A DNA stretch of 64,000 nt from Pyropia yezoensis (taxonomy: Eukaryota > Rhodophyta > Bangiophyceae > Bangiales > Bangiaceae): NCBI GenBank assembly GCA_009829735.1, contig CM020620.1, positions 3,774,299 through 3,838,298 of the forward strand. Reading direction: 5' to 3'. A program made the translations under genes and the position numbers. Under the pieces are notes generated by a model, which saw only the letters and a program-made list of their open reading frames with translations, had not been told where the DNA came from and did no database searches. This document shows positions 33,277 through 43,038 of this stretch, piece after piece (position 1 is the first letter of the stretch; every line of letters begins with the position of its first letter).

Positions 33277-35499
33277 TCAGGCGCTGTTGTCGGAGACTTT
33301 GCCTCGCGCGGTAGACGGGGCGACTCCCCTTCGCAGGTAGGCAAACGGCACCATGAAGGAGGAGGAAAGCCAATGCTGACCGTTGGGAACGCTGTTCTCG
33401 ACGTCATGGTCCTCGTCCTCCATCGCGGCGACATGAGCAGGCACCAAGCAGGCTTGCAACACCGCCCGCCCTATGACAGCAACTGTCAGCGCAGCGTACG
33501 CAGCGGCGCTGCCAACCAGCATACGTCGTGTATATGCAGGTCGGTAGCCCGTACGTGCGACGAGGAAGAGGGTCTCGGTGTACGTCAAAATGCGGCCGCG
33601 GTACTCAAAGGCCTCTCTGTCAATGTGCTCCTCCTCTGTCCGGTTGATGGGCAGCCGCGTTTCGACGCGAACGCTGGCAGCACGCCAAGCGTGACCAGCC
33701 TGCTCCAACCGGTCCAGGTAGCAAATTCCAACGAGCGCGCCGGCGCCGTCTAGCACCACTAACGCACATGACAGCCCCTGCCGCAAACTCAACGCACGAG
33801 GACGAAGGTGTGTATCCGAGAGCTGCACCAGGAGCAGTAGCACGGCAGCAACTTCAGGCATCACAACGAGGGCGGCCAACACGAGCTCCACGTTCGATAC
33901 GGGCTCCGGTGGGGGGTCTTTGCCAAACAAGTCGCGGTCGTAACGCTGCGACAGCTTACTGGTAATGTCGCCAAGAACCCAGGCCTCATGTACTCGACTC
34001 AACAGCTCGGGACGTGTACGTTCGTAAGTGCACGAGGACAGGTGGGTGGCCAGGGTGAGCTCTGCCTCTCCCCCCGGCATCGGTGTGTGAAGCTCTCTTG
34101 AGCCGCGACCGAAAAGCCAGATGGGCTGCCGCGGCACCAATCCCTCACCAAGGTCGTCCAACTCTGCTGGGCAGCTGGGCGCCGAAGGAGGCCGATCCGG
34201 GGGCTCAACGCTCCACCGTACTCCGACTTCAGCGCCTCCAACAAAATGGCCTCGACTGTCTCCAACGTAGTTTCGCTTGTATGGCTGCCCCGAGCGAGCA
34301 GTAGCTTTTCCTGCTGGTCCCTCAAACTCTGCTCCGTAACAGAAGCTTTCATCCACCACAAAAGACGTTGTTGGGGGCCAGCAAAGAGCGCTTGCCACAC
34401 CTTGCAGCCAAAGCGACGAGTTGGTGGCGGGTGTGTCGTGGTGACCAAGTGACCACGTTGCCCTGACCGTGCGCGGGGCTTGGATAAGAGATACTTGAGA
34501 GGAAAGGCGCCCAGGAAACACAGCGCCGAGCCAGGACGGATCTGCCAGGACGCCGCGGCCAAGGGATAGCAGGGCCGCTTCCCCTACGAGGACTGGGCGA
34601 GTGCGGCCGTCGTGGGTTGGGTAGGTGACCACAGCAACTCGGTCACTATCATGCGGCCCCGAGGCCTCTGAAACCGTGTCCACCGCCCCCACCACCGCGG
34701 CCTTGCCGTCGAGGGCGACCCCAAAGGTTGCCCGTGTCACCGCCGCGACATCGTAGATGCCGTGCTGCCGCCGCACCTCCCCATACCAGTGGTTCCGCTG
34801 CAGCGTCAACAGGCGGGTAACCTCCTCCTCACACACCAGGCCCAGCCGTCCGGGGCGGTCAGCACAATGCAGAGGGTGAACCCACTCGGATTTTGCGGCG
34901 GCACCGACCGGGCCGCGCGCAACTGCCCACTGGGTGGCCTTGGCATGGAACGCGACGCCTGGCCACGCAAAGTCCGTTTCCCCGTCCCCCCCGTCCGAAG
35001 GCGGCGCGGCACCGAACAGGGGGGACAGCACCCCCACGTCCCGCCGCTCGCGGGAGGGGGCGACAATGGGAGACCCCCGCACGCCCTCCAACGGGGACGC
35101 GCACGTGCCCGCCGCGAACGGGATAAACGTCCCGACATCCGACGCGTTGGCCCGCATTATCCACCCCGTGCGGCCACTCCCGCCCGTCGGGTCAACCACC
35201 GCGGCAGGGTCTGGGGAGGCCGATCCGTCAACCGCCGCCGGGTGTAGCCGGCATTGGAGGGAGGGGAGTGCGTGGAAGCGGCCGACGGGGGGGACGCCCG
35301 GCGGCGGGGACGGGAAGGGGAGCATCTCCACCCCGCCACGCGCGCTGCCGGCAGAGCGGCGCGAGGTGGGCTGATGGACCACCGTCGTCGTCGTCACCGA
35401 TGCGGCTGCCGCAGCAGCCGCTGCCGCCGCAGCCGCCGCAGCCGCCGCCGCCGCCGCCGTAGCGCCTGCCCAACGCAACCTCCGCCAGGGGACGCCCAT
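33277..35499 (-). CDS. Large protein with C-terminal membrane helices, unknown function
   Basis: 740 residues in one exon, coding in unambiguous non-repetitive sequence. After a short basic start (MGVPWRRLRWAG) comes a run of about 20 alanines that may act as signal peptide or anchor. The middle is a large soluble, probably luminal part with scattered cysteines (MLPFPSPPPGVPPVGRF; FVVDESFCYGAEFEGPAGK; CTYERTRPELLSRVHEAW). The C-terminal 200 residues contain three hydrophobic segments: VELVLAALVVMPEVAAVLLL, GLSCALVVLDGAGALVGICY and GSAAAYAALTVAVIGRAVL. The tail is hydrophilic (AAMEDEDHDVENS). No family is recognised. The layout, a large outer domain and a short membrane bundle, suggests a lineage-specific surface or endomembrane protein. 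Confidence 0.65.
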   Translation of the reverse strand: MGVPWRRLRWAGATAAAAAAAAAAAAAAAAAAASVTTTTVVHQPTSRRSAGSARGGVEMLPFPSPPPGVPPVGRFHALPSLQCRLHPAAVDGSASPDPAAVVDPTGGSGRTGWIMRANASDVGTFIPFAAGTCASPLEGVRGSPIVAPSRERRDVGVLSPLFGAAPPSDGGDGETDFAWPGVAFHAKATQWAVARGPVGAAAKSEWVHPLHCADRPGRLGLVCEEEVTRLLTLQRNHWYGEVRRQHGIYDVAAVTRATFGVALDGKAAVVGAVDTVSEASGPHDSDRVAVVTYPTHDGRTRPVLVGEAALLSLGRGVLADPSWLGAVFPGRLSSQVSLIQAPRTVRATWSLGHHDTPATNSSLWLQGVASALCWPPTTSFVVDESFCYGAEFEGPAGKATARSGQPYKRNYVGDSRGHFVGGAEVGVRWSVEPPDRPPSAPSCPAELDDLGEGLVPRQPIWLFGRGSRELHTPMPGGEAELTLATHLSSCTYERTRPELLSRVHEAWVLGDITSKLSQRYDRDLFGKDPPPEPVSNVELVLAALVVMPEVAAVLLLLVQLSDTHLRPRALSLRQGLSCALVVLDGAGALVGICYLDRLEQAGHAWRAASVRVETRLPINRTEEEHIDREAFEYRGRILTYTETLFLVARTGYRPAYTRRMLVGSAAAYAALTVAVIGRAVLQACLVPAHVAAMEDEDHDVENSVPNGQHWLSSSFMVPFAYLRRGVAPSTARGKVSDNSA

Positions 35500-38070
35500 G
35501 GGATACGGCGATGCCGCCCGCCCGCAGAGATGGCGTGGGAGGGGGGGCGGAAGGTGGAGGGATTGAGGAAGTCACCCGACAATCGATATGGCGTCAGGGA
35601 GCACCACGATGGCATGCTCATGCCGTGTTCCCAAACCTCGGCTGTGCCGCGCCGCCGGTGCCCAGGCGCCTCTGCCCATAGTGCGGGAGTGTACGCACCG
35701 GCGCGACGCTTGGGCGCGAGGCCGTTGATGCTCCCCTGGTGCACCCCGACGCCGCGCGGCTGAACTGCGGTGACGGTGGCGTCGTGGCGGCCCCCCAGCT
35801 GGGGCCTGCAGGCACGCCCATGCGTACAGTACGGTACCGTACGGGGGGGGGCCGGCGCGGCAGCGAAGCCGAGGCCACGCCCCTCGGCAGGCCCCGCTGG
35901 GACCGTGGTCCAATGGGGGGGCCGATGCCACCCGTGAGACGATGTAAACAATTAGTGCGCGGCCGTGCCGCCCGCGAGCTCGGGCGCTCCCCTTCGAAAA
36001 TACTGTGATTGGCCACGCACGTCGAGGGAGGCGGGGAAGTGGCGCCTCCAAGAGCGTGCACTCTCCACGGTGCGGGGAGTCTGTCTGTCCTCGCTGGGAA
36101 CCCAGCCGGGACGGTCACCTGGCGGCATGACAGTGGGCAGGTGGGGTGCCCTCGGCCGAGGGAAGGTCGCAAGCTAGCGTACCACTCGCCCGCGTCCCCC
36201 CCCTTGGCCGCGGACGGACGTGGTAGAGGCCGCAGGGAGAGCCGAGGCGGCGGCAAGGGCCACGGAAACAGGCCTCCGCAGGTGTAGACGGGTCCTTACA
36301 TAGTGTGGACGATGCGCGGGGAGGGAGGCGGGGAGGGAGGCGGGGGCGCTGGCGCCCACGCCCTAGCGCCCACGGCCCAGCCGCGTCCCGACTCAGCCCC
36401 TCGCATTTAGTGTCGGGCCGCCGCGGCATCCGGGGATTGACACGAACGGTCGGCACGCCTTTCTACGGCCTACCCACACTCCCCCGCGACTCTGCCCGCT
36501 GGGTGCGGGACGCGGCGGGGAGGCCGTTGCTTTCGCGCCACACGCGGGGAAGGGGAGAGGGGGGAGGGGGGGGTGGTCCTTCGGTGGTGTGGTAGACTGC
36601 GGCGGCGAAGGACGGAGGATGGGCAGGCGTGGAGAGGAGTCAGGAGTGTTGAAAGAGGGAAGAGGGGGCGCGAGAGAGGAGCGATTGGCATGACGCCAAC
36701 GCAAGTCCCACCAGACATGGCCAGAAGCAGCGGCAGCAGGGAAGGGCGAGAGGGTCGAGGCCGTTCACCACCGCGGTTGGGAGACTCCCCACAGCGCGCC
36801 AGGCACCAAAATGTGCGGGAACCTGCTCGCTCCCCCCGCCGCCTCGACAAGCGTGGCAGGTCGCCCACGTTTGACGTAGCCGACTGCGGGAGACTCCCGC
36901 CGTCCAACCATGGGGTGGCCACCATCTCCGCCTCAGCCGCAGCGGTGCGGGTGCGCCTCGGAAAGACAGGAGCGTGCGGCGGGCGCGCGGGGGTGGGTCA
37001 ACGCCGAGCAGCGAGCAGGCTACAGTTTAGGCCCACCGGAAGGGTGCTACCAAGAGGGTGGTGAAGCGGCGGCGGCCGCCGCGGCGGTCACCCGGAAGAA
37101 GGGGTACAAAGGCGAGGAACGGCACGAGAGGGCGGGGCGGAAGGGAGGGGGGCGACACCCTCAGACAACATTGGCCTCGGCGGCACGACACGCTGCCAAC
37201 GCTGGGTGCCCGTGGACGCGGCTCAGCAAAAGACCTGCAATATACGCGTCCCCGTGAACGGGAAGAAGCGAGGTGCGCCCGCCCGTGGCTCACAGGTCAC
37301 CCCCGCTCCCGGCCAGCGGCCAGCACGCCCCGCAAACACGCCTCCAACCACCGCCCATGGACACGGCAGCCAGGTCAAGGTGGGGGTGGTCGACTGGGCT
37401 GCACAGGCCAACCAGCGCTCACTCGCTTCTCGGGACGACGCGGGGTCCCGTGGGCGGCAGCGCCGCTTGTCAGGGTGTGGGTGGCTGCCGGCCGCCGCAG
37501 CCGTCTGCGGCGTTGCGGGGGGGGGGAGAGGGAGGGCACTCTTCTTCCCAACGGCGGCGACGCCGCGTGCGCCGCGGCGTCGCCGTGCCGTGGCGCACGC
37601 GGCGTCGCCAACGTTGAACGGGGTGATGCCTGGGGGGACAGGTGCGTGGGAGTCAAGGGGGTGGCTGGTGGTGGGCGTGGCGGCGCCGGCGGTATATAGT
37701 GGTGGTGGTGGACGTGGGACAAGATCCCGAACCGATGCCGCACACCAAGCAAGGGTTGGGATGCTGGCGCTGGCCAATGGGCGGCCAGCGCTGGGCTTGG
37801 CGGCGCCGCTCCAAGCTGCACACCGGGCGCCACGCTGGCCCTCATCACCTTCCCAACCGGCAACCCCCGGACCCTCCCGCCCAGCTTCCAACCGCCCCAG
37901 AACGCCAACGCAACCCGCCGCCTCCCCCTTGCGGTCCTGCCTTGTCCCGTCTCCGTACCCATTTGACCGTGCTGTTCTCCTCCCGTGGGTCCCACCTGCG
38001 CCCTGTGTCCGCTGGCGGGTCTGTGCGGCGCCCCGCCCCCCCTTGTGGTCGCGCCGACCTTCTGGTGACC
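35500..38070. other. Intergenic region, no gene seen
   Basis: 2.6 kb of intermediate GC content. Holds a direct GGGAGGGAGGCGG repeat near 36320 and a TATATAG sequence near 37692 that might belong to the next gene (ATG at 38071). The long plus frame from 37206 lacks recognisable protein content. 37900-38070 is probably the leader of the VOC gene. Confidence 0.4.
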
Positions 38071-38766
38071 ATGGCCGCGTTTGCCCTCCCCCCGTCGGCG
38101 GCGGCGGTGGCGTCCCGCGGTCGTGGGGCTGCCGCCATCACGGGCCGCCGCTCCCACCTCGGCCCCCTCACTTCCCACGGCCGCCGGTCGCGGCGGGCGC
38201 CGGTCGCGGCGGCTTCTCCTCCGGCGTCGTCCGCAGCGGCCGACGGCGGCGGCGGCAGCGGCGGCACCACCGCCGCCGCCCCCGCCGCCGCCGCCACCAC
38301 CACCACCACCACCACCAACACCAACACCGCGGCTGCCGTGGCGGCGGCAACGGCGGCAGCAGCGGCGGCCAACCCCCCCCCCATCACGTACGGGGGTGTG
38401 CAGCACGCTGGGGTGCTCGTCGCGTCCACCCCCACCTCCCTCGCCTGGTACACGGGCCTGCTGGGCATGGCCGACGACACGCACCTTCGCAACACCGCCC
38501 TGCCCTTCCCGGGCGCCTTTGTCCGCGCAGGGGGCGCGCAGATCCACCTGATGGAGCTGCCCAACCCCGACCCGGTGGACGGGCGGCCGCCCCACGGGGG
38601 GCGGGACCGCCACGTGGCCGTGACGGTCGCGGCGCTGGAGGGGGTGGTGGCGCGCCTTGACGCGGCGGCCTGGCCCTACACGATGAGCGCGAGTGGCCGC
38701 CGCGCGCTGTTTGTGCGGGACCCGGATGGCAACGCGGTGGAGCTGATTGAGACGCCGGGGCTCTGA
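38071..38766 (+). CDS. Glyoxalase/bleomycin-resistance (VOC) superfamily protein with probable plastid presequence
   Basis: 231 residues in one exon. The N-terminus (MAAFALPPSAAAVASRGRGA, then ITGRRSHLGP and SRRAPVAAAS) is Ser/Ala/Arg-rich without acid residues, and has a leading F as in red-algal and glaucophyte plastid presequences; organelle import is therefore likely. An Ala/Thr linker leads to a single VOC domain from about residue 110. It reads GGVQHAGVLVASTPTSLAWY with LGM, then QIHLMELPNPD, DRHVAVTVAALEGVV, RALFVRDPDGNAVELIE. The His in QHAGV, Glu in MELPN, His in RHVAV and the last Glu (VELIE) sit at the four usual metal-ligand positions. Family members include glyoxalase I, dioxygenases and resistance proteins, so the substrate is open. 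The ATG at 38071 is the first that gives a presequence; upstream sequence in frame is not protein-like. Confidence 0.8.
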   Translation: MAAFALPPSAAAVASRGRGAAAITGRRSHLGPLTSHGRRSRRAPVAAASPPASSAAADGGGGSGGTTAAAPAAAATTTTTTTNTNTAAAVAAATAAAAAANPPPITYGGVQHAGVLVASTPTSLAWYTGLLGMADDTHLRNTALPFPGAFVRAGGAQIHLMELPNPDPVDGRPPHGGRDRHVAVTVAALEGVVARLDAAAWPYTMSASGRRALFVRDPDGNAVELIETPGL

Positions 38767-39426
38767 GGGAGGGGAGGGTGCGGAGAACTCAACGAGAGGG
38801 CCGTGGGTGGGGAGGGCGGGGGAGGGGGGGGCGGGGGTGTTGACGCCGTCGAGGGAACGGCGCTGACCCGTGGCCCCCGACGCCAGCGACCGAGAGCGGG
38901 CGGCTTTGGCAGTCGGCCTGTGGAGGCGACTCTGGGGTGGAGGCTGTGGACACGCTGTGGGTTACGGCGTCCCCCGTGGAAGGGTGGGAAAGTCCGCCGG
39001 CGGTCGTTGCAACAGCCGCACGCGCTCCCCCACGCCGCACTCATCTGCTACTCTATTGTTTTTCTTCTTTTTCTTCTGCCCGTCGCGGCTGTCACGGAGC
39101 AGACGGGGAGACCGCCCCCGTCCCGTGTTGTGGCGAGTGCCCCCGCTGCTTCCACAACCGCCGCTTCCGCCGCTGCCGTCGCCGCCGCCACCTCTGCCAT
39201 GCCATCAAAAAAGAACACAAAACCACTGCGCCCACAAAAAAAAAAACAGTCTCGGGGGGGAAGGCAGGGGGACCACGGTCACGGCAGGGCCCCCCCAGTG
39301 CCCCTCTTCCCCAGCCCCGTCATAGCCCCCCCCCCCCCCCCCCTGCGGCCCCCACGTGCGGGCGACGATCGCGAAGGGTCCGCCGCCGCACGAGAGTGCG
39401 TGCGCCGCGCACCCACCGGGCGCGCT
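38767..39426. other. Convergent intergenic spacer
   Basis: Lies between VOC (plus) and MutS (minus). It includes GAGGGAGGGGAGG, an AT-richer stretch at 39050-39080, an A-run near 39236 and a C15 run near 39328. No gene seen. Confidence 0.45.
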
Positions 39427-42400
39427 TCAGGCCTCCCCGCCGGCCGTCGGGGGCGGCGGTGGCAGGGGCGCCGACGCGGCGGCGAGGGCGCCCAGCACGT
39501 CGGCGCGGGCAGCGGCGTAGCCGGCGGCGTACGCCTCGCGCAGCGCCGCGTCGGCGGCGGCCGCGGCGGCCGCCGTGTCGGCCGCCGCCTCATCGGCCGC
39601 CCCGTTGTCGGCGGCAGCGGCGGTGGCCGCCACGGCAGCGGCGGCAGCGGCGGGCTCGGCGGCTCGGGGCGTCGCCGTGGGCGGCGGCGGCGGCAGCGGC
39701 AGCGGTGGCGGCACCGCGCCTACCTCCCCCCCCTCCCCCACCGCCGCGCGGAGGTGGGCGGCGAGCCCCCTCGCTGGCGCGGCGAGCGCCCCCGCGAGCG
39801 CCCGCGCGCGCGCAACGACCGGCGGCGGGAGGCCCGCGCGGGCGGCCGTCTCGACGCCGTGGGACGCCCACGCCGCCCCGTCGGCGACGCGGTGCGTCGG
39901 GCGGGTGGCGCCGGTGCGCGTCCAGGGGGGGGTGGGGGGGGCCTCTGACGGCACCCACCGGGAACGGCCGGTGCGGGGGGGGGGAGGGGGGGCGGCGGTC
40001 GGCGTCGCCACCACCGGCGCGTCACCGTCGGCAGTCGCCGCGGCGGCGCCGTCGGGGGTGTCGGCGTCGGCGTCGCCTTCGCCCCCCTCCCACACCTCCT
40101 CGGCCAGCGTTTCGATGCGCAGCGCCGCCACGTTGGGCCGCAGCTCCGCCAGCGCGTTGAGCTCGTGAAAGTGGGTGGCAAAGACCGTCAGCGGGGGGGT
40201 CCCCCCCCCGGCCCCCCCGCCCGCCAGGTACTCTGCGACCGCGTACGCAACGGCGAGGCCGTCGGCAACGGCGGTGCCGCGGCCCACCTCGTCGGCCAGC
40301 ACCAGAGCCCCCCCCCCTGCCGACGCGCAGATGGTGGCCGTCTCGGCCATCTCCACCCCAAACGTGGACAGCCCCCCGCTGACGTCATCCACCGCCCCGA
40401 CGCGGGTGTATAGGGCCGAAGTGACGGTCAGGCGGGCCGACGAGGCGGGCACCCAGCAGCCCGCCTGCGCCAATACCACCGCCGCCGCGAGGGCGTAGAG
40501 GTACACCGATTTGCCAGCGCCATTGGCGGCGGTGAGCATCGCCAGGTGGCGGCCGGTGGCGCCCCCCAGCGCCACGTCATTGGGCACGTACTCCACCCCA
40601 GGCGGGAGACAGCGCTCCACCACTGGGTGGCGGAGGGCGCGGAGCTCCACCGTCGGCGGCACCCCGCCGCCGTCATCGGCAGACCCGTCGAGAAAAACGG
40701 GGCGGCAGTAGCCCCGGCGGGCGGCCAGCGACGCCCACCCCGCCAGCACGTCGAGCGCCGCCACCGCCGCCGCCGCCGCCCGCACGGCGGGCGTCAGGTC
40801 CCCGACGCTGTCCCGCAGCTCCCGGTACAGGCGCACCTCGAGGCCCGCCACCGCCGCCGCCGCCGCGGCGGCGTCGCGCTCAATGGCGGCCAGCTCGGGG
40901 GAGACATACCGGAGCTCCGCGCGGGTGCTCCCCCGCAGGGACCAGCCGTGGCGCGAAAAGTGCGACGCGTCCTCGGCGAGCAGCCGCTCCCCCGCCGCCC
41001 GCGGCACGCGGAGCGCAAAGCCCGCGTTTTTGATCTGCCGCACTTTGACACCGGCCACGCCCACCGCCGCCCGGGAGGCGGCCTCGTACGCCCGCAGGGC
41101 GGCCGCCCCGCCCGCCGCGGTGGCGCGCAATGCGTCCAGGTCGGCGTTGTAGCCGGTGCGGAGGATGGCGGTCCGGCCAGGGCGGCCGTCGGCGGTGGTC
41201 GCCGCGCCGCCACCGCCGCCCGCGTCGGGCGGCGTCCCGTCGGCCGACACCGAATAGTCGGCAAAGGTGGCGAGGCAGGCGGGCGCCGGGTCGACAAGCG
41301 CGCCCAGCACCGCCTCTGCCGCGCCGTCGAGGCGGTCGTCCCCCAACGACGCGGCCAGCTCGGGAAGGATGCCCGCGTCGGTCACCCCCGCCGCCGCCGC
41401 GGCGGTTACCACCGCCCCCACTGCCGCCCGCACCGCTGGCAGGCGCGCGCACCCACGCGCGAGCGCCTGGAGCTCCCGCGGCGTCGCCCGCCGGCCGCCA
41501 ACGCGGCCGCCCAGGCGGGCGAGGTCGGGGAGCCCTGCCAGCGCGGCGGCCAGCCCCGCCGCCGCCTCGCGGGCCGCGACGAGCGCCCCCACCGCCGCGC
41601 CGCGCCCGCCAATCGCCGCCGTGTCACGGAGCGGGGCGAGCAGCCACGACCGCAGCAGCCGCCGGCCGCCGGGCGTGGCTGTGCCGTCGACGGCGGCGGC
41701 GAGGGAGCCGGCGCGCCCGCCGTCGCGGGCGGTCGCCAGCACCTCAATGTCCCGGATGACCCGGGCGCCCAGGTGCAGGTACGCCTCCCGGGGGAGGAGG
41801 CGGGGGGGGTTGAGCGGCACCCGCCGCGACTCAAACGACGAGGCCGCGTCCCACAGCGTGTGCACCGCGTCCTCGGTCGCGGCTGCCGCGGGACGGGCGG
41901 CGGCGGGCGTGGCCGCCGCCGCCGCCGCCACCGCCGGGGAGTCTGTATCGGCGGCAGCTCCACGGGTGGAAGCAGTGAGCGCACTGGGCGATGGCGGCGA
42001 CGCCCCCCCCGCCCCCAGCACGTCCCGCTCGAGCGTGTCCGCCACAAACGCGAGCAGCGCGCCCGCGGCGCCCACCGCCAGCGGGGTCCCCCCACACCCA
42101 AACGCCGCCACCGACGCGACGCCGTAGCGGCCACACAGGGCCGCCGACCCCGCGGCGGGGTCAAACTCGGCGGCCGGGCGCGGGGTGAGGAGCGCCCGCC
42201 CGCCGGCCGGCGCCGCCGCGGGGGCAGTGCCCGCCGGCGGCGGGGGCGTGTACCCCGCCGCGCGTACCGTCGCCAACAGCGCGTCGACGGCGTCGGCAGT
42301 GGCGGGCGCGGTGGCGCCGCCCACCCCCCCTGTTGGCGTCCCGTTGGCTGCAGCCGCCGGGCGGTCTGCGACGAGGAGCTCGGCGGGGTCGAGGCGCGCC

Positions 42401-43038
42401 AGCTCCCCAAGGAGCTCCTCTGCACCCCAGCCGCCCGCCACCACAAAGTCGCCCGTCGACACGTCGGCGGCGGCGAGGCCCCACGGGGGCCCCCGCGGGG
42501 GCGAGAGCCCCGCGTCCGCACCTCCCTCCCCCGCTTGCCCCGGCCGCGCCCCGCCCGCGGCGGCGGCAGCGGCGGCGGCAGCGTCCCCACCCCGCCTCGT
42601 ACCGTCAACCACCCCCCCCGCCTCCCCCACCGCCAGGGCGGCCAGGTAGTTGTTGAGCCCCCCCGCCCCCCCAGGCCCGTCCCCCCCCGCATCATCCGCG
42701 GTGCGGGTGCCCGGGGTGATGAGGCGGGTGACAGCGCGGCGGACGAGCCCCCCCCCCGCGGCGGCCACGGAGGACGGCTCTACCTGGTCCGCCACCGCCA
42801 CGGGGATGCCCGCCGCCACCACCGCCCGGGCCTTGTCCTCCAAAGACGACGCGGGGACGCCCGCCATGGGCACCTTGCGCCGCAGCCGCACGCCCCCCTC
42901 CTTGGCGGTCAGCACAATGCCCGCAGCGGCGGCGAGGGCGGGGGCGTCTTCGAAAAAGGCTTCGTAAAAGTCCCCCACCCGCATCAACAGCAGGTAGGCG
43001 GGGAGGCCCCGCTTCGTCTCCACGTACTGCCGCATCAT
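39427..43038 (-). CDS. mutS: MutS-type DNA mismatch repair ATPase
   Basis: 1203 residues from the first ATG. MutS domain I starts at MMRQYVETKRGLPAYLLLMR and holds the mismatch-reading Phe-x-Glu in GDFYEAF. The connector/core/lever regions follow (RAVVAAGIPVAVADQVEP; DLARLGGRVGG). The ATPase reads LTAANGAGKSVYLYAL (Walker A position), PASSARLTVTSALYTRVGAV, LSTFGVEMAETATI, LVLADEVGRGTAVADGLAVA (Walker B and signature) and FATHFHELNALAEL. The pattern is bacterial MutS1 rather than MSH2-6. No GIY-YIG domain of plant MSH1 is seen. Extra length comes from Ala/Gly inserts. Translation upstream of the ATG continues in frame as PLTSATVSLDDLSP, so the true N-terminus lies further up. Walker A departs from the usual GPNMxGKS: the first Gly and Pro are both Ala. 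MutS1 of algae is often organellar; targeting here is inferred from the upstream candidate presequence. Confidence 0.9.
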   Translation of the reverse strand: MMRQYVETKRGLPAYLLLMRVGDFYEAFFEDAPALAAAAGIVLTAKEGGVRLRRKVPMAGVPASSLEDKARAVVAAGIPVAVADQVEPSSVAAAGGGLVRRAVTRLITPGTRTADDAGGDGPGGAGGLNNYLAALAVGEAGGVVDGTRRGGDAAAAAAAAAGGARPGQAGEGGADAGLSPPRGPPWGLAAADVSTGDFVVAGGWGAEELLGELARLDPAELLVADRPAAAANGTPTGGVGGATAPATADAVDALLATVRAAGYTPPPPAGTAPAAAPAGGRALLTPRPAAEFDPAAGSAALCGRYGVASVAAFGCGGTPLAVGAAGALLAFVADTLERDVLGAGGASPPSPSALTASTRGAAADTDSPAVAAAAAATPAAARPAAAATEDAVHTLWDAASSFESRRVPLNPPRLLPREAYLHLGARVIRDIEVLATARDGGRAGSLAAAVDGTATPGGRRLLRSWLLAPLRDTAAIGGRGAAVGALVAAREAAAGLAAALAGLPDLARLGGRVGGRRATPRELQALARGCARLPAVRAAVGAVVTAAAAAGVTDAGILPELAASLGDDRLDGAAEAVLGALVDPAPACLATFADYSVSADGTPPDAGGGGGAATTADGRPGRTAILRTGYNADLDALRATAAGGAAALRAYEAASRAAVGVAGVKVRQIKNAGFALRVPRAAGERLLAEDASHFSRHGWSLRGSTRAELRYVSPELAAIERDAAAAAAAVAGLEVRLYRELRDSVGDLTPAVRAAAAAVAALDVLAGWASLAARRGYCRPVFLDGSADDGGGVPPTVELRALRHPVVERCLPPGVEYVPNDVALGGATGRHLAMLTAANGAGKSVYLYALAAAVVLAQAGCWVPASSARLTVTSALYTRVGAVDDVSGGLSTFGVEMAETATICASAGGGALVLADEVGRGTAVADGLAVAYAVAEYLAGGGAGGGTPPLTVFATHFHELNALAELRPNVAALRIETLAEEVWEGGEGDADADTPDGAAAATADGDAPVVATPTAAPPPPPRTGRSRWVPSEAPPTPPWTRTGATRPTHRVADGAAWASHGVETAARAGLPPPVVARARALAGALAAPARGLAAHLRAAVGEGGEVGAVPPPLPLPPPPPTATPRAAEPAAAAAAVAATAAAADNGAADEAAADTAAAAAAADAALREAYAAGYAAARADVLGALAAASAPLPPPPPTAGGEA

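Noticed and set aside
37206-38660. 484-codon plus frame
   Set aside because: Out of frame with the VOC domain, and not protein-like.
41406-42695. Frames in other phases inside the MutS gene
   Set aside because: Shadows of the MutS coding frame.
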